A DNA stretch of 64,000 bases, from positions 34,436,590 to 34,500,589 of the forward strand of contig JBCNJP010000010.1 of the NCBI GenBank assembly GCA_039602395.1, given 5' to 3'. Positions 32,963-42,610 of this stretch are shown here, piece by piece; position 1 is the stretch's first letter, and every line of letters starts with the position of its first letter. The stretch is from Deinandra increscens subsp. villosa (taxonomy: Eukaryota; Streptophyta; Magnoliopsida; Asterales; Asteraceae). Under the pieces are notes generated by a model, which did not search any database, was not told the origin of the DNA, and saw only the letters and a list, made by a program, of their open reading frames with translations. Made by a program: the position numbers and the translations under genes.

Positions 32963-35530
32963 CTATGGTAGCAGCAAATCAAATCCGAAAGCCTTTGGCG
33001 CTTTGCTGGACCACCATTTATGCTCCACAATCCGGTTTGCCGTCCCATGAAAGATACCAACCCGAATAGCATTCTCCATGTCGTTTTCATCCCCGAGAAT
33101 AGGTTGGGAGGCAAGGAGCTTGATGTCTCTCTCTCCAAATCTTAGCAGATCCACCAGATCGTAAAAGCGAAACTGCCTCATGTCCTTGCAGAGAACCACC
33201 ACCTCGTGTGTCGTTGGATCGTAACACCAGCAGTCAAAGTTTTTGACCAAGGTAGCATCCTCTATCTCATCCAACATGTTAATAACTCTGGTGCGCTTGG
33301 TAGGTGGTCTCCTTGCTTCACCAATTTCCTCTCCAGTCACTGGATCAGTCCCAGTCTAGACCCACCTCATTTGCTTAAGATCAAAATTTGCAAAGTTTTC
33401 TTCTTTATGGCTCAACAAATTGTTTCTAATGAGGTCTCCGTCAGGACTGTTCCACCTGTTTATGTAAGGAGCTCGAAGCAGATTTCTAATCTCAGGCTCA
33501 GTCCAAGAATGGAATTGTGCACGAGTTCTATAATATTCAACAGGACTGTAGCCATCACGGATCACAACAAATAATTTCTTCTCAGCGTCGTAATGCCAGC
33601 ACAAGATGGGTTCACAACTCCCCTTTTTGTCAATAGAGCTCTTTCCAAGATCAAGAGCATATTTAGTGGGGGCTGGTCCTTGAAAGAATTCTCGGAACCA
33701 GTTGTCATGACCCTCAGGAGCTCTGGAGATCACTCTTCCTCCTCTAGCATAGTCAGATATCTCAATGTTTTCATCACCATCGTCTTCATTCAACGCTTCA
33801 GCACCTTGCAGACCCTGTGATGAGCTTTGACCAGACGCACTAGTAGTATTTGATTCTACTTCACCCTTCAAGACATTAAACCTTTTTTTCAGGTCCATCA
33901 AATTTTCATACAACCACTTCATTTGATTCTTGTCTGCCACTTCCTTTTGTCGTAATCTTCTGTTTTCAGCTTGTAGTGCTTTTATCTCACTTTCTCTGAC
34001 TCGATTCTGAGATATCAGGAAGTTGATATGTGGATCTGTGCTTAATCTTAGATCGATCGGTAGCTCAGCAGCTTGAAAAGGCCTAAAGCTAGGAATAGCT
34101 GTTGGCTGAGATATCGCAGGAGCTGCACTTACTCTCACAGGGCTTGGAGCAACAAAGGTATTATCAACCTCCAGAAATTGAGTTTCTTCCCGAACTGGGC
34201 TACGCTCGGTTAGAACTGGAGTTTCAGTTTGCACAGAAGTAGGTTGATCTTGCACATCTTCAGCAGCTGTTTCTACTTGCCCACTGGGACCCTCAGAACT
34301 GGGTCCAGCTGGATGTACTAACAAAATGCTTGAGCTGGTCTTTGATAGCTTGAATCTGATGCTTCTTGGATCTGACCTCTTTCTAGGTGAAGGTTCACGT
34401 GCTGGAATTGGTTCTACAAGAACATCTTCAGCATCCAGATTCAGCTCAGGAGGGGTTATATCACTGCCTGACGATCCGATCATGTCATCCCTTGACCTTT
34501 TAAGGTTAAGGGGCCCCAGATTCCCATAAATATCATCATCAGTAATCTCCTGGCCAGCGAGAATATCATCCATTACATTCTCTTCATCGGAGGGTATGAT
34601 TGCATCTTCTTCTTGTACATTAACAGCCGGAGTTGCTGTTAAGTCTTGGTCTTCAGCCACTATAGCATTCACAACCGGCACGTCAGCTTCTGGCTCAGAA
34701 TCATCCATCACTTGTTCCCTTGCAACCTCTGGGAACGCACCCCTCTTAGCCCACTCCAGTCTACCTTCAAAAGATTGCTTACCCGGTCTATCTTGGGTTT
34801 GCAGGCCAAATACTCCGATATCCATCACCTTCACATCTAGTTTCTCAATTCTCTCCTCAATCATTGGATACTTCTTCATCACCACCATTTGGACAAACCT
34901 TGGTGTCATTAAAAACTGTTCTCTGGCACTCAGTTCTGCATTGCCTATCTAATCAGTCAGCATCATTTTTGAAAAGTTAAAATCCCAATCTAAGGCCAAT
35001 GCAACGAAGGCAGTTCCATGAAGTTGGTTTAACTGATCGAAGCTCGTTCTCTTTCCAAGGAAAGATTTCTTCATTTATTGCGCCAGACACCTCCAGTAGT
35101 GCGGCAGAAGCTTCTTAAAGATGGGCGGAAATTTTCCTTCATACCCCATTGATTGCGCACCTGCCAGAACTACCTCCTTCGGATACTTGATAGGATGTGA
35201 AGCATCATCTGTAATGTTCAGCCCTTGCCTTATATCTTCTTCCTCAATAATAATTTGTCTGTTCTTGACCGTTGCGGTAATCCTTGTCTTGTCGGAGTTT
35301 GCCCTAGCAGTACCCCAAAATTCCCTGACCAGCATCTCATCAATGAGTACATTCGTCCTCAGTGCATGGTTGATTTTACATGTGTTCATCCCGGCCACCA
35401 GAGAGTAGAATAACTCCATATGTTTTTCAGGCGGGTCTTCCAGATAAGCAGGCATACAGTGATCCTGTTCATATTTTATGTCTTCGATAAGCATTTCTTC
35501 TGCCATCTGAGAAAGACAAGACATATGCAT
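32963..35530 (-). pseudogene. Decayed retroelement-associated ORF, ~856 codons with three stops
   Basis: One reading frame stays aligned across 2568 bp, interrupted only by TAA (35075-35077), TAG (34949-34951) and TAG (33356-33358); each could be a C-to-T change from CAA/CAG. The N-terminal region ('REFWGTARAN', 'IIIEEEDIRQGLNI', 'MGYEGKFPP', 'FLMTPRFVQMV') resembles a large Asteraceae retroelement-linked family I remember as lacking a firm function. A proline/acidic linker, a coiled coil (around 'RESEIKALQAENRRLRQKE') and a tail with 'HEVVVLCKDMRQFRFYDLVD' follow. It ends just before the PPT and LTR, the place of the extra (env-like) ORF in SIRE-type copia elements. A TTTCTCAG acceptor-like site before MAEEML suggests upstream splicing. 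Function unknown. Confidence 0.65.
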
Positions 35531-35689
35531 CAGACATATTCATCAAAGCTATTGTGTTTGGAAACAACTTGAAATTCAATTAATTAACTCATTTAATTTG
35601 ATAAATTCTGAAAACTTCAATTGAATCGTTCAAGTAAAATATTTGATTTTGAATCACACGTTTCACAAACATTTAATTTTGACGCAAGT

Positions 35690-36430
35690 TTGATGAAATT
35701 TAAACAAAAATTTCATGTGTTTACAATTAATCTGATGGGTTTACGATCCATTAAAGGTGTTTACGATTAAGAAATTGGATTTACGATTGGGTAACAGGGT
35801 TTACGATTCATTAATTTGAAATTGATTTGGCCCAGTCGTAAACATTCAGGCCCAAACGTAATCTTGTAAACTAATTTAAGGCCCGATCGTAATCAGCTTG
35901 TCGTAAACGAGGATCGTAAACGGATATCGCAAGCATTGATCGTAATCGCCGATCGTAATCGGCGATCGTAAACGTGGATCGTGAACTCCAAACGCCGTCT
36001 TCAACCTCAAGCTGATCGTAAACGTGTTAGATCACCATTGTTAAACCTGCAATAACTCGTAAACGCATTAAAACCATCAGAAACTCAACATAAGCAACCA
36101 CCAATACCTTTAATGTGTTCTAAACACAAAACCGCCTTCTAATCACGCAAAAAATCACTCGAAACGAGCCAAATCGGAAGATAATCGTGACTTAGGGTTC
36201 AAATCACAAAAACTGTGAATGTGTCGGTGAAACCTCGTGAAGACAGTCGATTGACTGGGGGTTCAAGGTCGGAAATGGATTACGAACACAGTGGTGTGCT
36301 CGGGTGTGACGGAGGATGGTCGGAGGAGAGAGATATGGAGTTTCCGGCGAGGTAGCGGCGGGTGGTTAGGGTTTCCGAGACGGAATCGTAAACGAGAGGA
36401 AAAAGGAGTGTATCGTAAATGAGAAGCTTG
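35690..36430. repeat. Array of TCGTAAAC / GTTTACGA motifs
   Basis: About ten exact TCGTAAAC octamers (either strand) plus variants such as GATCGTAATC and ATCGTAAATG lie irregularly in ~700 bp upstream of the decayed ORF. The same octamer occurs three times in the LTR at 32538-32931. The densest part is 35880-36000. No coding potential. Confidence 0.8.
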
Positions 36431-36519
36431 GGTCATAAATGAGGTTTTGATAAAAATAATTTCACTTTTGGCCCCTCATGATTCAAGGATATTTTATTTA
36501 ACACCCAAATCTCTTAAAA

Positions 36520-37019
36520 NNNNNNNNNNNNNNNNNNNNNNNNNNNNNNNNNNNNNNNNNNNNNNNNNNNNNNNNNNNNNNNNNNNNNNNNNNNNNNNNN
36601 NNNNNNNNNNNNNNNNNNNNNNNNNNNNNNNNNNNNNNNNNNNNNNNNNNNNNNNNNNNNNNNNNNNNNNNNNNNNNNNNNNNNNNNNNNNNNNNNNNNN
36701 NNNNNNNNNNNNNNNNNNNNNNNNNNNNNNNNNNNNNNNNNNNNNNNNNNNNNNNNNNNNNNNNNNNNNNNNNNNNNNNNNNNNNNNNNNNNNNNNNNNN
36801 NNNNNNNNNNNNNNNNNNNNNNNNNNNNNNNNNNNNNNNNNNNNNNNNNNNNNNNNNNNNNNNNNNNNNNNNNNNNNNNNNNNNNNNNNNNNNNNNNNNN
36901 NNNNNNNNNNNNNNNNNNNNNNNNNNNNNNNNNNNNNNNNNNNNNNNNNNNNNNNNNNNNNNNNNNNNNNNNNNNNNNNNNNNNNNNNNNNNNNNNNNNN
37001 NNNNNNNNNNNNNNNNNNN
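36520..37019. other. Assembly gap, 500 N
   Basis: Exactly 500 N, the conventional size for a gap of unknown length. Apparent ORFs of X residues across it are meaningless. It probably hides the 5' LTR of the copia-like element and part of the TA-flanked sequence on its right. Confidence 0.98.
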
Positions 37020-37660
37020 AAACACCATTTTTTTGTGAGAACTGCGTAAACAAATCTTAAAACCTACATAATTTTTTCATACGTTAATATTTTTTAAAAA
37101 AATTTGCACCAAAAGTCTTAAAATTATGTTATCTTTAATCCTATAAATGTTTTAAAAAACTTAACGCTTTTTTTATTTTTTTTATATTTTTTTTGTGTGG
37201 TGCACATGTGCATCACAAAAAAAACTTATACTTTTAGTATGAGTTAATATTTTATTTTTCTTAGTCGCACCATATGTCATATATTTTCATCATTTTTTTG
37301 TGTTTTTGTTGAATGATGCACATGTGCATCATACCAAAAAAACGCTCATACATGTGATATACATTAATAGGGTTTAAAAAGAAATTGCACCCTAAATACT
37401 TATAGTTGTGTTATCTTTAGATTTAAAGAAAAAGATAACATTTTATAACTTTTTTTAATTATATGATGCACATGTGCATCAGCAGCAAAAGAAAACGGTT
37501 CAGTTTTTTTTTTTTAATATTTTGCTCCAGATTTAAAGTATAACGTAATTCTAAGACTTTTGGCGCAAATTTTATGAAAAATCGTTAACGTATGAAAAAG
37601 TTACGTGAGTTTTAATATGTGTTTTCGCAGTTTTCACAAAAAGATGTGTTTTCGCAGGAA
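37020..37660. repeat. Fold-back-like repeat with inverted ~110-bp arms
   Basis: 37040-37140, reverse-complemented, matches about 37541-37650 ('aagacttttgg(t/c)gcaaa', 'ttaacgtatga') and 470-560 in direct orientation. Between the arms the palindrome ATGCACATGTGCAT or its near form occurs three times (around 37200, 37316 and 37465). It looks like part of a TA-flanked element whose left end is in the gap. Confidence 0.6.
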
Positions 37661-37837
37661 CGTGATTTTGGATTTGACTATTTTACCCTCGAAGCCACAC
37701 GCCCACGATTCAAGCGCGCCTAAAATGGGAAATAATTACACATTACACCCCTCCTTGATCTCAGCCGTTGATTTCCAGATCCGACGCACCTGGTGCGTCC
37801 GTAGATGATGTATTGTATTTATGTGATGTAGCCTAAC
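37661..37837. other. Unassigned element end
   Basis: Contains 'ctcagccgttgatttccaga' and a short palindrome 'gacgcacctggtgcgtc' (37779-37795), features common near the ends of plant DNA elements. No gene. Confidence 0.35.
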
Positions 37838-37863
37838 TCTTCTCTCTCTCTCTCTCTCTCTCT

Positions 37864-37904
<41 letters not shown>
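37838..37904. repeat. (CT)n then (TA)n microsatellite
   Basis: CT run to about 37866, then TA to 37904. It borders the first of four small TA-flanked elements. Confidence 0.9.
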
Positions 37905-37908
<4 letters not shown>

Positions 37909-38085
37909 TAGGTTTAAATGAGAACTTTTTATTTTGAGAACTTTTGAGAACTAAATCTCAACCACAAATTTCAGGGGGGGGACCACTACAATTCATGGGA
38001 GGGGGGATACATGTAAATAAACTTGTGGCTCAAATTAGTTCTTTTTAGTTCTCAAATCAAATTGGTTCTCAAATGATCCTCTCCC
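37905..38085 (+). mobile_element. TA-flanked small element, copy 1
   Basis: 181 bp from 'gggttaggtttaaatgagaa' to 'ttctcaaatgatcctctccc', TA on both sides. Near-identical to copy 4, and to copy 3 in inverted orientation. Non-coding. Confidence 0.85.
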
Positions 38086-38095
38086 TATATATATA

Positions 38096-38263
38096 GGGAG
38101 AGGATCATTTGAGAACCAATTGGTTTTGAGAACTTTTGAAAACCATTTTAAGCCACTAATTTATATATATATGGAAAACCCCTCTATGAATTATAGTGGT
38201 CCCCACCTGAAATTAGTGGTTGTGATTTGGTTTTCAATAATAAAAAGTTCTCATTTGAACCTA

Positions 38264-38267
<4 letters not shown>
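38096..38267 (-). mobile_element. TA-flanked small element, copy 2 (diverged subfamily)
   Basis: 172 bp, reverse orientation relative to copy 1. It shares the termini 'gggagaggatcatttgagaa' and 'tcatttgaacctaaccc', but the middle differs and holds a short internal TA run (38163-38170). Confidence 0.83.

Positions 38268-38310
<43 letters not shown>
38268..38310. repeat. TA microsatellite between copies 2 and 3
   Basis: Uninterrupted (TA)n. Confidence 0.95.
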
Positions 38311-38312
<2 letters not shown>

Positions 38313-38483
38313 AGAGGATCATTTGAGAACCAATTTGATTTGAGAACTAAAAAGAACTAATTTGAGCCACATGTTTATTACATGTATCCCCCCTCCCATG
38401 AATTGTAGTGGTCCCCCTTGAAATTTGTGGTTGAGATTTAGTTCTCAAAAGTTCTCAAAATAAAAAGTTCTCATTTGAACCTA

Positions 38484-38487
<4 letters not shown>
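38311..38487 (-). mobile_element. TA-flanked small element, copy 3
   Basis: 177 bp. Its reverse complement is almost the same as copies 1 and 4 (for example 'gtggtcccccttgaaatttg'). With copy 4 it forms a large inverted repeat. Confidence 0.85.

Positions 38488-38545
<58 letters not shown>
38488..38545. repeat. TA microsatellite between copies 3 and 4
   Basis: 58 bp of (TA)n at the centre of an inverted pair of elements. Confidence 0.95.
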
Positions 38546-38549
<4 letters not shown>

Positions 38550-38723
38550 TAGGTTCAAATGAGAACTTTTTATTTTGAGAACTTTTGAGAACTAAATCTC
38601 AACCACAAATTTCAAGGGGGACCACTACAATTCATGGGAGGGGGATACATGTAAATAAACTTGTGACTCTAATTAGTTCTTTTTAGTTCTCAAATCAAAT
38701 TGGTTCTCAAATGATCCTCTCCC
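38546..38723 (+). mobile_element. TA-flanked small element, copy 4
   Basis: 178 bp, same orientation as copy 1. A short TA run (38724-38732) and then LTR B sequence follow, so this copy sits at the rim of the LTR's TA microsatellite. Confidence 0.85.
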
Positions 38724-38955
38724 TATATATATCTGTTTAAAACTAATTTATAATAATAATAATAATGAGATTGTCCAATTTTAGTCCATGTGAATCATAA
38801 CGTTTTTCATAAGATAGTTATTCTACAAGCACTCTAATGTCTACGAGACATTACGGGTCAAGATTTTATAGAGAACAAATGGTGGTTGGGTTTTAAACCA
38901 AGAAATGTTTCGAATTGTTAAAAGAATTAAAATAGCAAAAATAGTGGTCAGATTC

Positions 38956-39024
38956 GGGGCTGGTCAGATTCGAACCAGCGACCTCACCGATAGGATTCAC
39001 AAGCCTGGCCACTCGACCAGACAC
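38956..39024 (-). other. tRNA-like module in the LTR of element B
   Basis: On the minus strand: A-box-like 'tggtcgagtggccaggc' and B-box 'gctggttcgaatctg', ending 'gaccagcccc'. It is the most tRNA-like of the set but lacks a convincing acceptor stem. A second, more degenerate module may lie around 39260-39300. Confidence 0.5.
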
Positions 39025-39559
39025 TAAAGACGCGTTCTGTTTAGTAAATGAAATACTTAACATGTACCAGCGATATGTCATCTTCTTCAATCATAAACCC
39101 TAATTCACCTGACGTTGTTTCTGTTATTTTTTTCACACAGAACGGGCCAGAGGGTAACAACATGAAATCGACTACAATTGAGTTTTAGAATTACTTACGT
39201 GGATTGGAACCGAGATTCGCACAACATAAGGTGATGATGAAATACGATCGGAGCTCAGACCCGTCACCAGAATGCCTTAGTCACTGCTGTTATTATGGCT
39301 GCCCTGTGATACCAGTCCGATGGTAAAGCAAGTCCGACGGTGGTTAACAAGGCGCTAACCAGTGGTGACCGGATTCTCTGTGTCGTTCACCGGAGAGCAA
39401 AAGAAACTAAAACGGTGATTTTGGGAGAGGTTTGGGAGTAGGCAGTAGAGATGATAAAAGCGAATTCTCAACTCCTAATGATTGATTTGGTGACCGATTA
39501 CTTGAAAAGCCAAAGTGTAACCGATGGAACTTAAAGTTGGACTTAACGATGTGTTCCCG

Positions 39560-39860
39560 AGTTTACTTAAAGAGGGAAAGGAAGAGAAATGAAGAGAAAG
39601 GAAAGGAAGGGAAAGGAAGAGAATGGGAGTGATTCCTTTCCTTCCAAATCCTTTCAAATCGGAAGGAAAGAAAATCAATAGAAAATAGCCTAACTTTCCC
39701 TCCCCTTCCCTCCCTTTCTCTCCTTTAATGAAACTCGAGAACACAACTTTTTTTGTTTCCTTCCCCTTCCCTCCTTAAATGAAACTCAGTAACACAAAAA
39801 TTTTTACACTTCCTTCCCTTTCCCTTCCTTTCTCTTCTTAAGTAAACTCAGGAACACAGT
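39560..39860. repeat. Purine/pyrimidine-skewed stretch in LTR B
   Basis: Runs of 'ggaaaggaag' type sequence (39570-39680) followed by 'ccttccct' runs (39690-39840) could pair as inverted repeats. They explain the 89-codon ORF at 39475-39744, which I do not believe is a gene. Confidence 0.5.
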
Positions 39861-40576
39861 GTAAAGAGAAAGTTGGTTACCAGAAAGGGAATATGATCGA
39901 CGTTTACAATTGTTTAAATTGACTTTTATCAAATGACAAGATTAGTCCCTTCCTAAATTACATACAAGGTTGTGAAGTTTTGGAAATTACACCACAGGTC
40001 CTTCCAGCTTTGTTAGTTTTAAAGAAGTTTGAGAATTGGCAAGAATAACCCCTCAAAGTTAAAAAATCGTTGACAAATTTTAACCGTGTTAACGGAAACT
40101 AATTTGACGATGACCAACATGAGTATGTCAAACATATTTGGTGTATCCCACTAGAATATATATATATATAATATTTTGATTCACCGCATATATTCGTAAA
40201 ATACGACTTATAATTATAAATGTGATCCACATAAAGTCATAGATTACTATGTGTAATTCCAACAATGTTTTAGTCGTAAAATCATATGTGGTTATGTGAT
40301 AAGTTGCCACATGAAGAACATGGAATGTAATCTGTGTATACATATTTATAACACATAAAATCATAATTGTATTTGTCACATGAAATGACAAAATATTCAC
40401 ATGAAATCATAAAATATGATTTACATAAAATATAATTATTCAAGTTAGTTAACTGGCGTCTAGACTCGTGTGCAGTGCTCATAACTATTCTAGTTAACTG
40501 AGGTAACGAACGTTATTGAAAAATAACACGAGTTATTAACGGAGTTAACCTGGAATTTACTAGTTGTTACATCTTT

Positions 40577-40997
40577 TCTTCTGAAGTCTTGTAGAGACTT
40601 AACGTTTTATCAAAATATTTATCTTGTATATGGTAGGAAATCCTTGGATAAATATTAAATTTTAATTATCCATATTGAAGATTTCCTCTCTGTATGCCTA
40701 GACAAACTTCTAATCTATTTTGTATTCTATATCCATTATTGCTAATTCTATAGGGGTATCTATAACTTCTTTGAAGGTTGATTTTATAGTTATTTGGATT
40801 GCTCCTATATGGACCCATCCTAATGTATTTTTTATTTTGGGTTTCATTTTTTGTAATTTATTATGGATATCCTTTTTAGACATTAATGGTATCATTACTT
40901 TATTATAGGTCTCGTTTATATCAATAGCTCTTTCTTGAACATTTAGTCTGAAAAATAAATTATGATTCCTAGGTCTTATACCTAGTCTTTGTAACAC
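40577..40997 (-). pseudogene. Endogenous caulimovirid movement protein, truncated
   Basis: On the minus strand, 40997-40710 is open for 95 codons and shows the conserved core of a plant pararetrovirus 30K-type movement protein (cell-to-cell transport through plasmodesmata). It continues with stops to about 40577, where element B interrupts it; a short C-terminal remnant seems to lie at 18665-18748. It follows the coat-protein region in the same orientation. CP-then-MP order is what I recall for cavemovirus/solendovirus ORF1, unlike caulimovirus. It is a dead copy, with a frame break before its start. Confidence 0.72.
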
Positions 40998-41164
40998 ATT
41001 TATTTTAAATTTATTTTAAATACTGAATAATTAGATAATGAAAAGTTTTCATCTTGTATCTATTTTAACTTCTTCTTGTCTATTTAAGTTCTTGTTTATA
41101 TTCTCCACAATGTTCTTCTTGAAAATCCATTATATTGTCACCTAAATTACTAATAGTAGCAATA

Positions 41165-42610
41165 TCAAATTTGTTCATCATCAGAAGAAGTATACTCGGT
41201 TTCAGTTAAAATAAATATACTTTCGTCAGAATCTATGTCTTGGAAATCCATGACGGGTATAAAATGTCCGTCATCTATCATTTTTTCTATGTCTTCATCT
41301 ATTTCAAATGTCTTAAATTTTTTATTAAATTTCTTAGGACATCTATAGCATAATGTCCCTTTTCTTTGCAAAAGTAGCATCTACATTCTATTGGGCTAGG
41401 CTTTCTCTTAAAAGTAGGCTTAAATGTCTTTTTATATCATTTTCGTTTATAATATTTCGTTTTCCTTCTTTTACAATACTTTTTCTAAAATGAGTTCTCT
41501 TTTTGTATTTTCTTTTAATCTTTCCATAATAATATGAACTAGAACAACCTATCATTGGAGGCATTTTTTGAGCACTACAACACAAAGATATCTTTCTTTT
41601 TAAATCTTACTCCTTTTTGGTAATACGGCATTTGCACACCATTCGCTAAGTTTATCTTTGACATGTGTTATTCTTTTTCCTAAGTATCTGTGTCCCTGAT
41701 TATATATATTTATTAACTTTTGCCCCCATGGGTCAGGAATTTTAGAGAAAACCAGAGGCAAATAATTACTAGTGTCTTGAACTTTATTATATATGTGGTA
41801 ATAATATTCTTGAAAAACACAAATATATCTATCTGTTTCACACATATCACATAATTGTAACCTTTGTAGGGCTGTTAGATATTTTTGTACGGTTGCGGGG
41901 TCTTTTATTATAATTCATTCTCTACAAAACTCTAATCTAAAGTCTTCTACAGCTCTTGTAATTATATTAGATAATTCAGTATCTACTTCAAATATTGTCG
42001 CTTTTAGATCAGGATGCATGTTTGCCAAAATTTTAAATCACTATTTAATAAGGTTCTTTCTAAAAATCATTTTATAGTATCCATGTCCATCTTGTTAACT
42101 GAAACTCCTATACTACATGTTGTTTCCCATTTATCTATAGCTTAGCTAATACGGCATCTGCACACCATTCGCTAAGTTTATCTCTGACATGTGTTATTAT
42201 TTTTCCTAAAGTATCTGTTATCACTGGGTTATATGTACTTATTAACTTCTGCCCCCATGGGTCAAGAATTATAGAGAAAAACAGAGGCAAATAACTACTA
42301 GTGTCTTGAACTTTATTATATATGTGGTAATAGTAATCTTGAAAAACACAAATATATCTATCTATTTCACACATATCACATAATTCTAACATTTGTAGGG
42401 CTGTTGAATATTTTTGTACAGTTACGGGGTCTTTTATTATATTTCCTTCTCCGCAAAACTCTAATATAAAGGCTTCTACAACTCTTGTAATTATATTAGA
42501 TAATTCAGTATCTACTTCAAATATTACCGCTTTTAGATCGAGATACATGTTTTGATAAAATCTTAAAGCACTATTTAATAAAGTTCTTTCTAAAAATCCT
42601 TTTATTGTAC
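41165..42610 (-). pseudogene. Endogenous caulimovirid coat protein with internal duplication
   Basis: Minus-strand pieces 42548-42135, 41845-41600, 41585-41388 and 41380-41165 carry a pararetroviral coat protein: a region with 'DPWGQKLI', a lysine/arginine-rich stretch, a damaged zinc knuckle (CYRCP...) and an acidic tail. The DPWGQKLI region is present twice (about 41623-42110 and 42147-42604, offset ~523 bp), so part of the gene is tandemly duplicated. Frameshifts and stops separate the pieces. The 5' end is cut off by a CACTA-type terminus at 42611. No reverse transcriptase is present in the window. Confidence 0.75.
41623..42604 (-). repeat. Tandem duplication within the EPRV coat-protein region
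   Basis: 'acggcatttgcacaccattc' near 41629 and 'acggcatctgcacaccattc' near 42152 head two collinear ~460-490 bp copies that differ by scattered substitutions and small indels. Confidence 0.85.

Larger units (their letters stand above)
18749..40571 (-). mobile_element. Element B: ~21.8 kb non-coding LTR retrotransposon with nested insertions (LARD-like)
   Basis: Minus-strand LTR element: 3' LTR at 18749-19801, polypurine tract 'cttggggatga' (complement of 19802-19812), primer site at 26278-26289, 5' LTR split into 26293-27598 and 38733-40571. Flanks TATTT and TCTTT fit a TSD. The interior (19802-26277) has no gag or pol on either strand, so it is a large retrotransposon derivative dependent on a relative. 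A plausible partner is the family represented by the gag-pol at 54173-58658, whose LTR is of the same family. Nested inside are the miniature element at 22608 and ~11 kb of insertions in the 5' LTR. Confidence 0.75.
38733..40571 (-). repeat. 5' LTR of element B, second part
   Basis: On the minus strand it matches the LTR at 47574-53995: 'gtatgaaaaacgttat' and 'aataataataataaatt' next to the TA tract, then a tRNA-like module, then near 40400-40571 the LTR start region ('tctagacgccagttaacta'). It ends, read plus, 'ctagttgttaca' at 40571. With 26293-27598 it makes a ~3.1 kb LTR, like the other full copy. Confidence 0.78.

Noticed and set aside
36447..37053. Three ORFs of ~180-200 codons on both strands
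   Set aside because: They are runs of X across the 500-N gap and carry no information.
38956..39024. A functional tRNA gene on the minus strand
   Set aside because: Good A and B boxes but no convincing acceptor stem; it lies within an LTR.
39475..39744. 89-codon ORF rich in Phe/Ser/Leu
   Set aside because: Created by GGAAAGG/CCTTTCC runs inside an LTR.
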